Shown in pieces: positions 35,929-45,321 of a stretch of DNA of 64,000 bases. The notes beneath the pieces are model-generated. The model saw nothing but the letters and a program-made list of their open reading frames with translations. It had not been told where the DNA came from and did no database searches. The stretch covers positions 1 to 64,000 of the forward strand of contig CAWBBR010000003.1 in assembly GCA_963787045.1 (NCBI GenBank). Direction: 5' to 3'. The position numbers were made by a program, and so were the translations under genes. The stretch's first letter is position 1; each line of letters begins with the position of its first letter. This stretch comes from DATJGR01 sp963787045 (lineage in GTDB: Bacteria > Pseudomonadota > Gammaproteobacteria > Pseudomonadales > Azotimanducaceae).

Positions 35929-36937
35929 CGAAGATCAGTTTGGCGCCGGCCGGCGCATCGCTGAAGCCGCGTTCGATGTCGCTCCACTGGTACACCGCCG
36001 GTTCGATTGCCAGCGGGTCGAGTCCCGCCGCGATCAGCTCGAGCACGCGGTCGAGTTGCGATGCGCTATTCACGCGGCCGGTATGGAAACGAATCCCTTT
36101 CATGTACAGATCGCCGAGCGGCATTGGCGGGTTCTGGCCGAAATAGATCGACGCGGACGTACACAGGCCGAATGGCGCGGTCGATCGGAGCAACGCACCG
36201 AGCCCGTCGAGGTGCTGCGTGCAATCCATCGTGATGTCGTGCGTTGCAAAGCGGCGCGGCCACGCGTCGACCTGCACGCAGTCGGCGCCGAGGCGTTCGC
36301 CGATCGCGAGCGCGCGTTTGTTGTCGCTCGCATAGGTGATGCGACCGGCGCCGAGGTGTCGCGCGGCCGCGATGGTGTAGAGCGGAATGCTGCCGGTGCC
36401 GGCGATCAGCACGCTCGATCCCGGTCGCGCGGCGAGTTCCTGGTCGACCGCTCGCAAACCGTCGGCGAAGTTGTCGCTGGCCGAAGCGGCGGCGAGCGGC
36501 GTTACGCCGTTCGGCAGACGCCGCAGGTTGAAGTTCGCCCACGGCACGCGCACCGCGTCGGCGAGCGCGCCGGACCATTCGCCCGCCGCTTCGCCGATGC
36601 CGTACATCGACGTGGGCGGCACCTCGGTGCATGCGGCACTGTAGCCTCGTTGGCAGTTGACGCAGGCGCCGCAACTCGGTTGGAACGATGCGAGCACGAT
36701 GTCGCCGACATCGACCGCCGTAACGTGCTCCCCGCGCGCGATCACCTCGCCGGCGAATTCGTGGCCGATGACGAACGGCGGCTTGAACGGCGCGAGGCCT
36801 TCGAAGATCGAGCGGTCGAGATCGCAGGCGGCGACGGCGAGCGGTCGCACGATGGCGTCGGTGGTCTCGATGAGCGAGGCGTCGGGGATGTCCTGCCAGC
36901 GGAGTTGCGCCTTACCGAGATAATGGAGTGCCTGCAT
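35921..36937 (-). CDS. Zinc-containing alcohol dehydrogenase (MDR family)
   Basis: 338 residues, intact. Catalytic zinc ligands: Cys in VAACDLDRS, His-Glu in VIGHEFAGEV. Structural zinc: CGACVNCQRGYSAAC. The Rossmann half contains VLIAGTGSIPLYTIAAARHL and reads as a NAD(P)-binding domain with GTGSI in place of the usual GxGxxG. The enzyme oxidises an alcohol or reduces an aldehyde in the cytoplasm. A long dyad lies 22-57 bases upstream, suggesting tight regulation. Confidence 0.88.
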   Translation of the reverse strand: MQALHYLGKAQLRWQDIPDASLIETTDAIVRPLAVAACDLDRSIFEGLAPFKPPFVIGHEFAGEVIARGEHVTAVDVGDIVLASFQPSCGACVNCQRGYSAACTEVPPTSMYGIGEAAGEWSGALADAVRVPWANFNLRRLPNGVTPLAAASASDNFADGLRAVDQELAARPGSSVLIAGTGSIPLYTIAAARHLGAGRITYASDNKRALAIGERLGADCVQVDAWPRRFATHDITMDCTQHLDGLGALLRSTAPFGLCTSASIYFGQNPPMPLGDLYMKGIRFHTGRVNSASQLDRVLELIAAGLDPLAIEPAVYQWSDIERGFSDAPAGAKLIFVR

Positions 36938-36958
36938 GTGCGGGTGTCCGTGAAGCGT

Positions 36959-36994
36959 GTTGCGGAGAACGTATCGACCGGATACGTCCGCAAC
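36959..36994. promoter_or_regulatory. Long two-level dyad upstream of the alcohol dehydrogenase
   Basis: Outer arms GTTGCGGA (36959-36966) and TCCGCAAC (36987-36994) are perfect, and inside them ACGTATC (36969-36975) and GATACGT (36981-36987) are also perfect inverted arms around five bases. The element begins 22 bases before the dehydrogenase start codon. It could be an operator for an unseen regulator or an extended RNA hairpin in the leader. Confidence 0.5.
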
Positions 36995-37048
36995 AAACGG
37001 AAATCCTTGCAGACAGGTGTACCGGCTTCATCAATCGGTTCTGGACGC

Positions 37049-37079
37049 TTGACCTCAAGTTAGGTTGAGGTCTTAGCGT
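37049..37079 (+). promoter_or_regulatory. SoxR-type promoter/operator driving the VOC gene
   Basis: CCTCAAGTTAGGTTGAGG (37053-37070) matches the SoxR operator CCTCAAGTTAACTTGAGG at 16 of 18 positions. It lies between TTGACC (37049-37054) and TAGCGT (37074-37079) with a 19-base spacer, the overlong spacing that MerR-family activators require. Transcription would start near 37086, ahead of the SD (GGAG) and the ATG at 37109. No soxR gene is in the window. Confidence 0.75.
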
Positions 37080-37108
37080 TGCAGGCAGTCAGACACTGGA
37101 GAACCGAA

Positions 37109-37489
37109 ATGAGCGCTTCACTCGACCACATGATCGTGTTCGCGCGCGACCGCGATGCGTCCGCCGCGTATCTCGCCGAGATGCTGGGCGCGCCCGAACC
37201 GACGAAAGCGGGACATTTCACGCAGGTGCAGATCGATCACGGTCTGACGGTGGACTTCATGAACACCTCCGGCAACGTCGCCACGCAGCACTACGCTTTC
37301 CTCGTCAGCGACGCGCAGTTCGACGCGGCGTTCGCGCGGATTCGCGAGCGGAGCCAGCCGTATTGGGCCGATCCGTATCGACGGCGGCCGAACGAAATCA
37401 ACGCGCTCGCGCACGACGGCCGGCTCGTCTACTTCGAAGATCCGAGCGGCCACTTCCTCGAGATACGCACGCAACCATCGCGGGGCTGA
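37109..37489 (+). CDS. VOC superfamily (glyoxalase/bleomycin-resistance fold) protein
   Basis: 126 residues, intact. SLDHMIVFARDRDASAAYLA gives the first ligand His, QHYAFLVSDAQFDAAFARIR the second, and LVYFEDPSGHFLEIRTQP the C-terminal Glu. GGAG lies before ATG 37109. A SoxR-type promoter directly upstream suggests induction by redox-cycling compounds, so a role in detoxifying quinones, phenazine-like molecules or related electrophiles is plausible. Confidence 0.85.
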   Translation: MSASLDHMIVFARDRDASAAYLAEMLGAPEPTKAGHFTQVQIDHGLTVDFMNTSGNVATQHYAFLVSDAQFDAAFARIRERSQPYWADPYRRRPNEINALAHDGRLVYFEDPSGHFLEIRTQPSRG

Positions 37490-37628
37490 CGTCGAATTGC
37501 CTACGAAGTGGCGCGGTTCGCCAAAGCGGGTGAGCCGCGTCGGCGTAACGTGTTGAAATTCCGGGAGGCGCGTCGAATGGCACGAAGTCTGCTCGCCACT
37601 TGCCGACTCAACTGAGGGGAGACGGGAC

Positions 37629-38268
37629 ATGTCGGATCAAGCGCTGCTTCAGGTGGCGGGGAAACGGCGTTGGTTGGGATATGCCGGCGCGCGCCGTAGG
37701 CATTCTGATACTGGCAGGCATCGGCGCGGTATTCATTGCGCAGCGTCTGTCGGACGGGCCGCTGAACGAGATGATTCCGGGTGGTCCGATGCGCGCCGGC
37801 GTGCCGGCGCCGGAATCCGAGCTCGCCGGTGACCTGGCCGCGATCGGCCGTTGCGCGGACGGCGTATGCCCTCCGATGAAACCGATCGAACTCGAACTCA
37901 CCGGTCCGGGTACGTCGCGGTATCTCGGCATCATGGTGCACGACGGTCAGGTGTATCTGCCGTGCGACCTCGGCTTCATGTGGGGCCGCTTCTCCGGCAA
38001 CCAGCGCAACGTGCTGCACCTCATCTACCTGTTCAAACACTGGCACAAGGACGCGCTGCGCGACGGCCGCGTCGCGATCCGCGTGAACGGAAAACGGTAC
38101 GAAGGCCAGGCGGTGCTGGTGACCGACGCCGCAACCAACGCCGCGCTGCGCGCGCAACTCGAAGAGATGGCGCGGCAATGGGTTGCACCGGGAACGCTCG
38201 GGCCGGCGCCGACCGAAGGTCCGAACGACATCTGGTTCTTCCGGGTGGACCCGCGACCGGCGGTTTGA
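37629..38268 (+). CDS. Membrane-anchored protein of unknown function, one frameshift
   Basis: About 212 residues. ATG 37629 follows GGGGAGACGGGAC; it begins MSDQALLQVAGKRRWLGYAG and after a break near 37690 continues as AVGILILAGIGAVFIAQRLS, a single membrane helix. The rest lies outside: YLGIMVHDGQVYLPCDLGFM, then WHKDALRDGRVAIRVNGKRY and PNDIWFFRVDPRP. I recognise no family. Its neighbours are a VOC gene and an AraC gene, which give no firm clue. Either a bitopic inner-membrane protein or a lipoprotein-like protein could be meant; no lipobox is present. Confidence 0.65.
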
Positions 38269-38310
38269 AATACGATTGGCGGGTCGTCGTGGCACGAACC
38301 GGATTCAGTG

Positions 38311-39144
38311 ATGACCCAGCCCCCTCCGCGCGCGCTGCACGACTTCCGCATGGAAGAAGTGCGCTACGAGATCGTTTCGTTGGAGCCGGGGCGGCATCTG
38401 CACCGAAAGGGCGAGGTCGCGGCGTACTTCTATCACGTGCTGGAAGGCGAGATATCGGCGGACGACGGCGCCAACGACCCTGTCGTGGCGCGGTTGCGCG
38501 ATACGGTGACGGTGACCGGTTTGATCGGTCACCGCGTGACGAACCGCGCAAAAGGTACGGCGCGACTGCTGGTCGGCGCAGAACCGCACGAATACCTGGC
38601 GTGGATGAAAGCTCCGGCGGAGGTGCGGTGCTTCCGTGCGAGCGAACGGCATCCGTTGTTGCCGCGACTGTTACTGACGATGGATCTCGTCATCGAGGAG
38701 ATTTCCGACCCGAAATCGCCCGGCGACCAGTTGACGCTGGAGCGGCTCGCGGAACTGATCGTGTTCTATACGATTCGGATGGCGGGTCCGGACTCGGGGC
38801 CGCTCGACGAATTTCCGTGGAACGACCGCAAGCTGATGTCGGCGGTGAACGCGATGAGCGCCGATCCCGCGCGCGACTGGACGGTGGATCAGCTTGCGGC
38901 GCTGGTACACATGTCGCGTTCGGCGTTCGCGGCGCGCTTCAAACGTTCGCTCGGCGAATCGCCGATCCGCACGCTCACGCGCATCCGCTTGAAGGCGGCA
39001 GCAGCAAAACTGCTGCGGGGTTCGACCATTCCGCAGGCGGCGGCGCACTACGGATACGGCTCCGAGGAGGCGTTCAATCGCGCGTTCGGACGTGAATTCG
39101 GGGTAACGCCGGGCCGCTGGAAGCGCGCGCAGAAGATCGAGTGA
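38311..39144 (+). CDS. AraC family transcriptional regulator with cupin-like sensor domain
   Basis: About 277 residues, intact. N-terminal half resembles the cupin-type AraC sensor (YEIVSLEPGRHLHRKGEVAA; YFYHVLEGEISAD). The C-terminal HTH pair is DWTVDQLAALVHMSRSAFAA then IPQAAAHYGYGSEEAFNRAF. GTG 38308 is three bases before ATG 38311 in the same frame, so the exact start is open. The Rieske dioxygenase genes follow 112 bases downstream on the same strand and are its likely target. Confidence 0.85.
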   Translation: MTQPPPRALHDFRMEEVRYEIVSLEPGRHLHRKGEVAAYFYHVLEGEISADDGANDPVVARLRDTVTVTGLIGHRVTNRAKGTARLLVGAEPHEYLAWMKAPAEVRCFRASERHPLLPRLLLTMDLVIEEISDPKSPGDQLTLERLAELIVFYTIRMAGPDSGPLDEFPWNDRKLMSAVNAMSADPARDWTVDQLAALVHMSRSAFAARFKRSLGESPIRTLTRIRLKAAAAKLLRGSTIPQAAAHYGYGSEEAFNRAFGREFGVTPGRWKRAQKIE

Positions 39145-39256
39145 TCGCTGCGGGCTGGACGATCGATCAATTTTTCGAGAGGCGCACTCATGGTGCGGGC
39201 TGCGCGTGACGCGTAGCCTCGGCAGTGGATGAGCGAGGGTAAACGGGAGAGTCGAC

Positions 39257-40598
39257 ATGGCCGCAACGTTGATCGCGACGGACCGAGCCCCCTGGTACGA
39301 CGCGGAGACCGGTGTACTCGACCGGCGGATCTTTTCGGACACCGAGATCTATCGGCAGGAGCTGCAGCGGATCTTCGCGCGCGCGTGGAATTTCGTTTGC
39401 CACGAATCACAGCTGCCGCGAGTCCGGCAGCTTCTTCATGAACTACATCGGCGAAGACCAGGTGATCGCCGTGCGCGACCGCACCGGCGCGATCAACGTG
39501 TTGTTGAATTCGTGCTCGCATCGCGGCAACTCGGTCTGTCGCGCCGAGCAGGGCCGCACGAACAGCTTTCTGTGTTCGTACCACGGCTGGAACTACGACC
39601 TCGACGGACGCCTCGTCGCGATTCCGGGTCAGGAGGCGTTCTATCGCAACGACGTCGACAAGTCGAAGTGGGGCTTGGGCAAAGCGGCGCAGGTCGCGAA
39701 CTATCGCGGCTTCGTGTTCGCCACGCTCGATCCGACGGCGCCGCCGCTGGAAGACTATCTCGGTTGGGTCGGTCGGCTCGGCATCGACATGCTCGCGTCG
39801 AACGGCGATCTCGAGATCGTCGACGGCGTGCAGAAGAATCGCCTCAAGTGCAATTGGAAGCTCGCGGTCGACAACCTGTACGACTGGTATCACGTGAAGA
39901 TCTCGCACGGCTCGGCGTTGCGGATCGGCTACGCACCGGAAGAAGCGATGGCGCCGATGAGCCAGATGGTGATCCTCGGCGAATACGGTCACGGCATCGG
40001 CGGACCGGGCATCACGCAAGCGGAACTCGACGAATACGCAGCGCGCATGAAGGCCGGCGGCGGCGAACCGAAGTGGTACGACATGATGGCGGCGCGCCGG
40101 CTCGATCCGCGCGTGCAGCGGATGCTCGGGCCGGTCGGTAATCGGTCGTTCGGCCATCCGAACATCTTTCCGAATCTGTGGGTGACGCAGTTCAACCAGG
40201 TATGTCTGCGCGTGCCGCGCGGGCCATACGAAACCGAACTGTGGTGGTTCACGCTGATGCCGAAAGATCTGCCGGAAGATCAGCGGCGCTTCGCGATCTA
40301 TATGGCGAACCACACGTTCGGTCCAGCCGGCCTGCTCGAACAGGACGACGGCGAGAACTGGAGCCACTCGACGCGCGGTGCAAAGGGCGCGGTGACCCAG
40401 CGGCTGCCGTTGAACTACGCGATGGGGCGCGGCCACGATCGCGTCCAAGCCGATCCGTCGGGTCAGAGCCGCATCGAAACGGTCGTCAACGAACACGGCC
40501 AGCGCTGGACGTATCAGAGCTGGCAGGAGTGGATGCAGGCCGAGAGCTGGCAGGAGTTGATGGCGCATCACTCACCGGCGCCGTCAGGGGTCGTCTGA
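39257..40598 (+). CDS. Rieske ring-hydroxylating dioxygenase alpha subunit, one frameshift
   Basis: About 446 residues. Adds O2 across an aromatic ring with electrons from a ferredoxin reductase system not visible here. Rieske [2Fe-2S] ligands: CSHRGNSVCRAEQG, then FLCSYHGWNYDLDG. Mononuclear iron: DNLYDWYHVKISHG, giving the His pair with the bridging Asp. The frame breaks near 39419 (an extra base in GCTGCCGCGAGTCC) and resumes at ESGSFFMNYIGEDQ. The C-terminal part is normal. The stop overlaps the beta subunit start (TGATG), so the pair is coupled. Confidence 0.9.
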
Positions 40599-41131
40599 TG
40601 TCCGCGTACGAGGATCTCGATCTGCAGCAGCGGATGCTGCTCACGTTCGAGGCGCAGGAATTTCTGTATCGCGAAGCGAGCCTGCTCGACGAGCGCCGCC
40701 TCGACGAATGGTTGGCGCTCTGCACCGACGACATTCACTACTGGATGCCGATTCGCCGCACGATGAACGTGAAAGACCTCGACAACGAGTTCACGAAACC
40801 CGGCGCGATCGCGTATTTCGACGACGACAAACGAACGCTCGGCCTGCGAATACAACGGCTGTCGGTCGGACGCGCGTGGGCGGAAGATCCGCCGTCGCGC
40901 ACGCGCCATACGATCAGCAATGTGCGCATCCTGAGCACCGACGCCAACGAGATTCTCGTGGCGCTGAACTTCCACCTGTACCGCACGCGCCTCGACAGCG
41001 AGGAAGACAGCTGGATCGGACGGCGCGAAGATCTGCTGCGACGGGAGAACGGCGCGCTCAAACTCGCGCGCCGCCACATCTATCTCGACCAGACCGTCAT
41101 CCTGTCGCAGAACATGAGCAACCTGTTCTGA
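40598..41131 (+). CDS. Ring-hydroxylating dioxygenase beta subunit
   Basis: 177 residues, intact. The NTF2-like beta subunit assembles with the alpha subunit, usually as an alpha3beta3 hexamer. ASLLDERRLDEWLALCTDDI, then YWMPIRRTMNVKDLDN and TRHTISNVRILSTDANEILV are typical. The start overlaps the alpha stop (TGATG), so equal amounts should be made. The alpha sequence and this partner are closest in style to biphenyl/benzoate- or terephthalate-type enzymes, but the substrate is not assigned. Confidence 0.9.
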   Translation: MSAYEDLDLQQRMLLTFEAQEFLYREASLLDERRLDEWLALCTDDIHYWMPIRRTMNVKDLDNEFTKPGAIAYFDDDKRTLGLRIQRLSVGRAWAEDPPSRTRHTISNVRILSTDANEILVALNFHLYRTRLDSEEDSWIGRREDLLRRENGALKLARRHIYLDQTVILSQNMSNLF

Positions 41132-41332
41132 CGAGCGCTCGCCGAGCGAGTCGGCGCCGGAATCGTGTCGTCAGCAACGGGTCGTCGCGTTCGAGGGGTT
41201 GATTCCCTCAGGGCCGCGGCGCAATCTCGCGAACCGGGGAAGTTTTGTAGTTGCCCAACACCGCGCGACGTACCCGGTAACACGGACACACAGGCGCGTT
41301 TTCGAAGTGAAAACGAAAAAGGGGAAAGAACC

Positions 41333-42153
41333 ATGCGAACTAGATTCGTCAAGGCGTGCACGTTTGTGGGGATCGTCAGCTGTCGCGCTGATTGGCGCGA
41401 GCCTGGCAACCGCGGCCGAGCAGAGTCAGACGTCGTCAGTGATCAATTTCGAGGTCATCTCTGTCGACGGCAACTACCTCGTGATACGCGATCAGAACGG
41501 TACCCGCGCACTGACCGTGCCCGACGGGTTCCAGTTCACCGTGAACGGCAAGCCGATGTCCGTAAACGAACTCGCCGCCGGTATGAAGGGTACCGCCACC
41601 GTCACTACCACGACGACGACACACCCGGTGTACGTCACCGAGGTCAGAAAGGGGACGGTGCTTCGCAAGTCGGGCCAGTCGATCATCATTCGTGGGCAGG
41701 ATGGCACTCGCCGCTTTACTCAGGACGAGGCGGATGCCCACGGGATGGAAATCTTCATGGACGGCAAGCCCGTGAAGGTATGGCAGCTGCGTCAGGGCGA
41801 TGAATTCACCGCCCTCATCGTGTCGAACGCAGCACCTGTGGTGTTGACCGAGAAGGAAGTTGCCGCGACGTTGGCCGCAGCCGGCGGAACCGGAGCCGGA
41901 GCCCATGGCGACGGCGACGGCGGCACCTGAAGAACAGGCCGCACCGGCGCCCGAACCTGAACCGACTCCCGCACCTGCCCCGATGCAAGAGGCCGCTGCC
42001 CCTGCCCCTGCCCCCACGCCGGCCGCGGTCACTGCGGCGCCGGTTCCCGCAGCCAAGGAGGATTCGGGTTGGATGCTGTGGCTGCTGGTGGTGATCATCA
42101 TTGCGATCGTCATCTTCGTACTGATGCGCAGACGCACGCCCCGAAAACCTGAA
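41333..42153 (+). CDS. Exported protein with Ala/Pro/Glu-rich linker and C-terminal membrane anchor, three frameshifts
   Basis: Begins MRTRFVKACTFVGIVS and, after a break near 41382, continues as a signal peptide VALIGASLATAAEQ. A small domain repeats the pattern of short beta strands: VDGNYLVIRDQNGTRALTVP and KSGQSIIIRGQDGTRRFTQD are alike, with FTVNGKPMSVNELAAG and FMDGKPVKVWQLRQGD. After 41903 a Pro/Ala/Glu linker (PAPEPEPTPAPAPMQEAAAP) precedes one membrane helix (GWMLWLLVVIIIAIVIFVLM) and a basic tail. The likely stop at 42151-42153 needs a base added in CGAAAACC. I do not recognise a family. Confidence 0.6.
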
Positions 42154-42216
42154 GCGTTCGACAGGCTTCTCCCGAGGAAGCCTCAGCGAGTCGTTGACGC
42201 GGTGTCGTCGGTCCGG

Positions 42217-43768
42217 TCAAAGCCGGCCGACCACCGCACCGTCGGGTTGCCCTTCCCACAGTCGCCGCTCTGCGGCCAGTACCGACGACGACACGCCGGC
42301 CGGCACGTCGAAGATCGCCGTGGTCGGTTGCTTGCGATCGTACGGTTTCCAACCATCGAGCCCGGCCGCGCTCGGCGTGCCGGTCCGTGCGAACGACAGC
42401 CACGCGTCCTGCACCGTTGCCGCCAGCGCGTTGGCCGATGGGCCTTCGCCGCAGAATTTCGCAACGCCGTCGTTGAGCGCGTGCGTGGCGAACACGAACG
42501 CGATGTCGATGGCGTGACACGACTTCAGTTTTCCGTTCAGCAACGGCGAGCGCCACGTGAACTCGTAGTGGTAAGCCGCCTGGCCACGTGCGGCCAGTGC
42601 ATCGGCGAGCCGTTCCCCCTGGATCCGAAAGACGCGATCGGTTTCGATCGCCGCAAAGATCGACAGCGGGTCGTACGGTTCGCCGCGCGACGCGAGCAGC
42701 TTCTCGTAGCCGGCGATCAGCGCGTCCGCTGACGAGCCCACTCGACCGCTGACGCGCGCCTTGAGATGGCCGTGATCGAGCGACGCGGCGGCCGGATCCA
42801 TCGCGCTGAACAACAGCCATTCGTGCGCCGCCGCGCCGACCATCACCGAAACGCCGTCGGCGTTGCCGGCTTTCACGGTGTCGATCGGCAACGACGGCAA
42901 CAACGCACCGTCCACGCACGGCTGATACGGCATGCCGCCCGCGACCAGCGTGTAGCCGGCGGCCGCCATCGTCAGCGGTTGCGCGTCCATCGTTTCGAGC
43001 GACGCGATGTCGCTCGCGTTCAGCTTGAGGTGTTTCAGGAAGCCTTCGGCCACCTGCGACGCTTGCACGCGCGGCGTCGCGGTGGACGACGCGCCGCTTT
43101 GCGGAATCGCGCGTTTGAACAGACCGCGTGCCTTGGGTGCGCCCAGCAGCGCGCCGACGCTCATGCCGCCGGCCGACTCGCCGAAGATCGTCACGTTGGT
43201 CGGGTCGCCGCCGAACCGCGAGATGTTGTCGCGCACCCATTCGAGCGCGGCGATCTGGTCGAGCAGACCTTCGTTGCCGGTGGATGGAATGCGCCCGTTC
43301 GTGACGTCGGTCAGACGCAGGAAACCGAGCGCGCCGAGCCGATAGTTGACCGTCACCACGACCACGTCGCCGCGCCGCGACAGCGCGCTGCCGTCGTAGA
43401 TCGCCTGCGCGCAGCTTCCGATCGAGAACGCGCCGCCGTGAATCCACACCATCACCGGCCGCGCGCGGTCGTCGGCGCCCGGCGTCCAGACGTTCAGCGT
43501 GAGGCAATCCTCGTCGCACGGCACCGACACCGACATCAGTCCGGCCAACGGGGTGCCGGCCACGCGGGGCGGTTGCCAGCTTTGCGCGCCGTATTGCTTT
43601 CGCGGCGCGAACGCCGCTCCAGCGCGCAGTGGGCTCGGGCGCGCGCCAACGCAGCGAACCGACCGGCGGCCGCGCGAACGGAATGCCTCGAAAGACCAGC
43701 TGTCCGTCGTTCTGTTCGCCCTCGACCTTGCCTTGCAGCGTTTCCACCACGGTTTCGACGATCGCCAT
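42217..43768 (-). CDS. Type B carboxylesterase, two frameshifts
   Basis: About 515 residues. The family start ETLQGKVEGEQNDGQLVFRG then GIPFARPPVGSLRWRAP is present. Breaks lie near 43590 and 43630, after which VPCDEDCLTLNVWTPGADDR and PVMVWIHGGAFSIGSC (oxyanion HGGAF) follow, and the nucleophile in TIFGESAGGMSVGALLG. The catalytic His is in SCHAIDIAFVFATHAL. Hydrolyses esters; no signal peptide is evident. The end lies 63 bases from the surface protein on the other strand. Confidence 0.85.
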
Positions 43769-43885
43769 GACGTGTCCCCACTCGAAGAAGATGAGTCCGA
43801 CTAAGTACGGATTTCGGCGCAGGCGTGTCAAGTGCGGCGCAATGCCGCGTACTCTTCGGTAATCGACAACGCAGGGGGACACATC

Positions 43886-44650
43886 GTGGGCAAGCTCGAC
43901 GGCAAGGTGGCATTGATTACGGGTTCGGGCGCCGGCATCGGTCGCGACTCGGCATTGGCGTTCGCGCGTGAAGGCGCGGCCGTGGCGGTCGTCGACGTTC
44001 GCGCGCCGCGCGCGGAGCAGACGGCGGAGCTGGTTCGTGCCGAGGGCGGCAGGGCGCGGGCGTTCGCTTGCGACGTGCGCTTTCTCGATCAGGTGCAGAA
44101 GTGCGTGGCCGATGCGCTGGCGGAATTCGGCCGCATCGACGCGGTGTTCAACGACGCCGGCACCACGCGGCCCGGTGACGTCGTTAGCGTATCGCTGGAA
44201 GACTGGGAGATGGTGCTCGACGTGAATCTACGCGGCACCTTCAACGTGTCGCGCGCGGCGCTGCCGCACATGCTCGAGCGCGGCTCCGGCGCGATCATCA
44301 ACATGGGATCCGTGGACGGACTCACCGGCGACCGCAACATGGCAGCCTACAACGCGGCGAAAGCGGCGGTGGTGAATCTGAGCCGTTCGATGGCGGTGGA
44401 TTTCGGACCGCGCGGCATTCGCACCAACTGCATCTGCCCCGGCGTGATCGGCTCGCCGGCGATCCTGAAGACGTTCACGGACGAAGCGCGCGCGCGGATG
44501 GAACGGGCGACGCCGCTGCGGCGTATCGGCCGCCCGGGCGACATCGCATCGATCGCGGTATTTCTCGCCAGCGAAGATTCGGCTTACGTCAACGGCGCGG
44601 CGATCGTCGCTGACGGCGGCCTGATGGCGCGTACAGGCATTCCAGGCTGA
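43886..44650 (+). CDS. Short-chain dehydrogenase/reductase (classical SDR)
   Basis: 255 residues, intact. GTG start with AGGGGGAC before it. VALITGSGAGIGRDSALAFA (TGxxxGIG), FNDAGTT in place of NNAG, INMGSVDGLTG carrying the catalytic Ser, and MAAYNAAKAAVVNLSRSMAV (YxxxK) are present, with CPGVIGSP after. VVDVRAPRA at strand 2 with an Asp suggests NAD preference. The substrate is not known. It is divergent from the esterase gene. Confidence 0.9.
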   Translation: MGKLDGKVALITGSGAGIGRDSALAFAREGAAVAVVDVRAPRAEQTAELVRAEGGRARAFACDVRFLDQVQKCVADALAEFGRIDAVFNDAGTTRPGDVVSVSLEDWEMVLDVNLRGTFNVSRAALPHMLERGSGAIINMGSVDGLTGDRNMAAYNAAKAAVVNLSRSMAVDFGPRGIRTNCICPGVIGSPAILKTFTDEARARMERATPLRRIGRPGDIASIAVFLASEDSAYVNGAAIVADGGLMARTGIPG

Positions 44651-44652
44651 GG

Positions 44653-45069
44653 TCAGCGCGGGTTCCGGTCGTCCGGCACGATGAGTGCGACCCGTGGAAA
44701 GTGATTTCGATAGCGGCGGCCGTCGCGAGTCAGAATGCCGCAGCTCAATACTGCGGCGTGCGCGCCGATGAAGAAGTCGGCGAGCACGTTGCTCTTTGTG
44801 CCGCCGTCTCGCCGATACTTGACGAACGCCCGGCTCGCAAGGAAGAGCGCCGGCTTCGGCATCTCCTGAAATGTCAGACCGAGGTTGTCCAGGGCGTGCT
44901 CCACGGCCCTGACCGAATCGAACAGAAGCGACAATTCGGAGAAGATCACTGGGTTGATCAGCAGTTCGTGAACCTTCGATTGGACGCGAAGTTGATGCTC
45001 CGACCAGTCGGCCCAGGTCGGGTCGTCTTCGAGCACGTCGACGAGCACGTTCGTGTCCACCAACAGCAT
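44653..45069 (-). CDS. vapC: PIN domain toxin (VapC)
   Basis: 138 residues. PIN-domain RNase: MLLVDTNVLVDVLEDDPTWA gives the first Asp, INPVIFSELSLLF the Glu, and LADFFIGAHAAVLSCGILTR the third acidic residue, with RDGRRYRNHFP after it. VapC toxins cut tRNA or rRNA when freed. The start lies seven bases after the antitoxin stop. It overlaps no neighbour and shows normal composition. Confidence 0.9.
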   Translation of the reverse strand: MLLVDTNVLVDVLEDDPTWADWSEHQLRVQSKVHELLINPVIFSELSLLFDSVRAVEHALDNLGLTFQEMPKPALFLASRAFVKYRRDGGTKSNVLADFFIGAHAAVLSCGILTRDGRRYRNHFPRVALIVPDDRNPR

Positions 45070-45076
45070 GCGATGA

Positions 45077-45310
45077 TCAGCCGCGTAGAAGCGCCATCAG
45101 TTCATCGGTTCGCCATTTCACCTGTGCTTTGCCTCGCGCCGATCTGAAACGATCACGCTTGGAGGCCGGACGCGCTTCGGCCTTTTGAACCACCACTTCG
45201 CCTTCACCGTTTATCGCGAAATCAACGCCGTCGCCCGGCGATAGATGAAGGGCGTCGCGCACTTTCTTCGGGATCGTAACCTGCCCTTTGACGGTCATCG
45301 TCGTGGCCAT
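45077..45310 (-). CDS. vapB: AbrB/SpoVT-type antitoxin (VapB)
   Basis: 77 residues. The AbrB swapped-hairpin DNA-binding domain is TMTVKGQVTIPKKVRDALHL, then SPGDGVDFAINGEGEVVVQK, followed by a C-terminal toxin-binding tail (WRTDELMALLRG). ATG 45310 is preferred to the upstream frame. Together with VapC it forms a type II toxin-antitoxin operon and should autorepress through the repeats upstream. Confidence 0.9.
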   Translation of the reverse strand: MATTMTVKGQVTIPKKVRDALHLSPGDGVDFAINGEGEVVVQKAEARPASKRDRFRSARGKAQVKWRTDELMALLRG

Positions 45311-45321
45311 CGTCGACTCCG

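Noticed and set aside
39400..39440. Programmed frameshift in the Rieske alpha gene
   Set aside because: No slippery heptamer or stimulatory structure, and the same CTGCCGCG-type insertion appears in the P450 gene, pointing to a sequencing artefact.
41132..41332. GC-rich inverted sequence after the dioxygenase beta gene (around 41131-41155)
   Set aside because: Short overlapping symmetric runs of CGAGCG/CTCGCC are expected by chance at this GC content, and no T tract follows.
44653..45310. VapBC as evidence of a genomic island
   Set aside because: No integrase, att repeat or composition change was seen around it; the pair alone does not show transfer.
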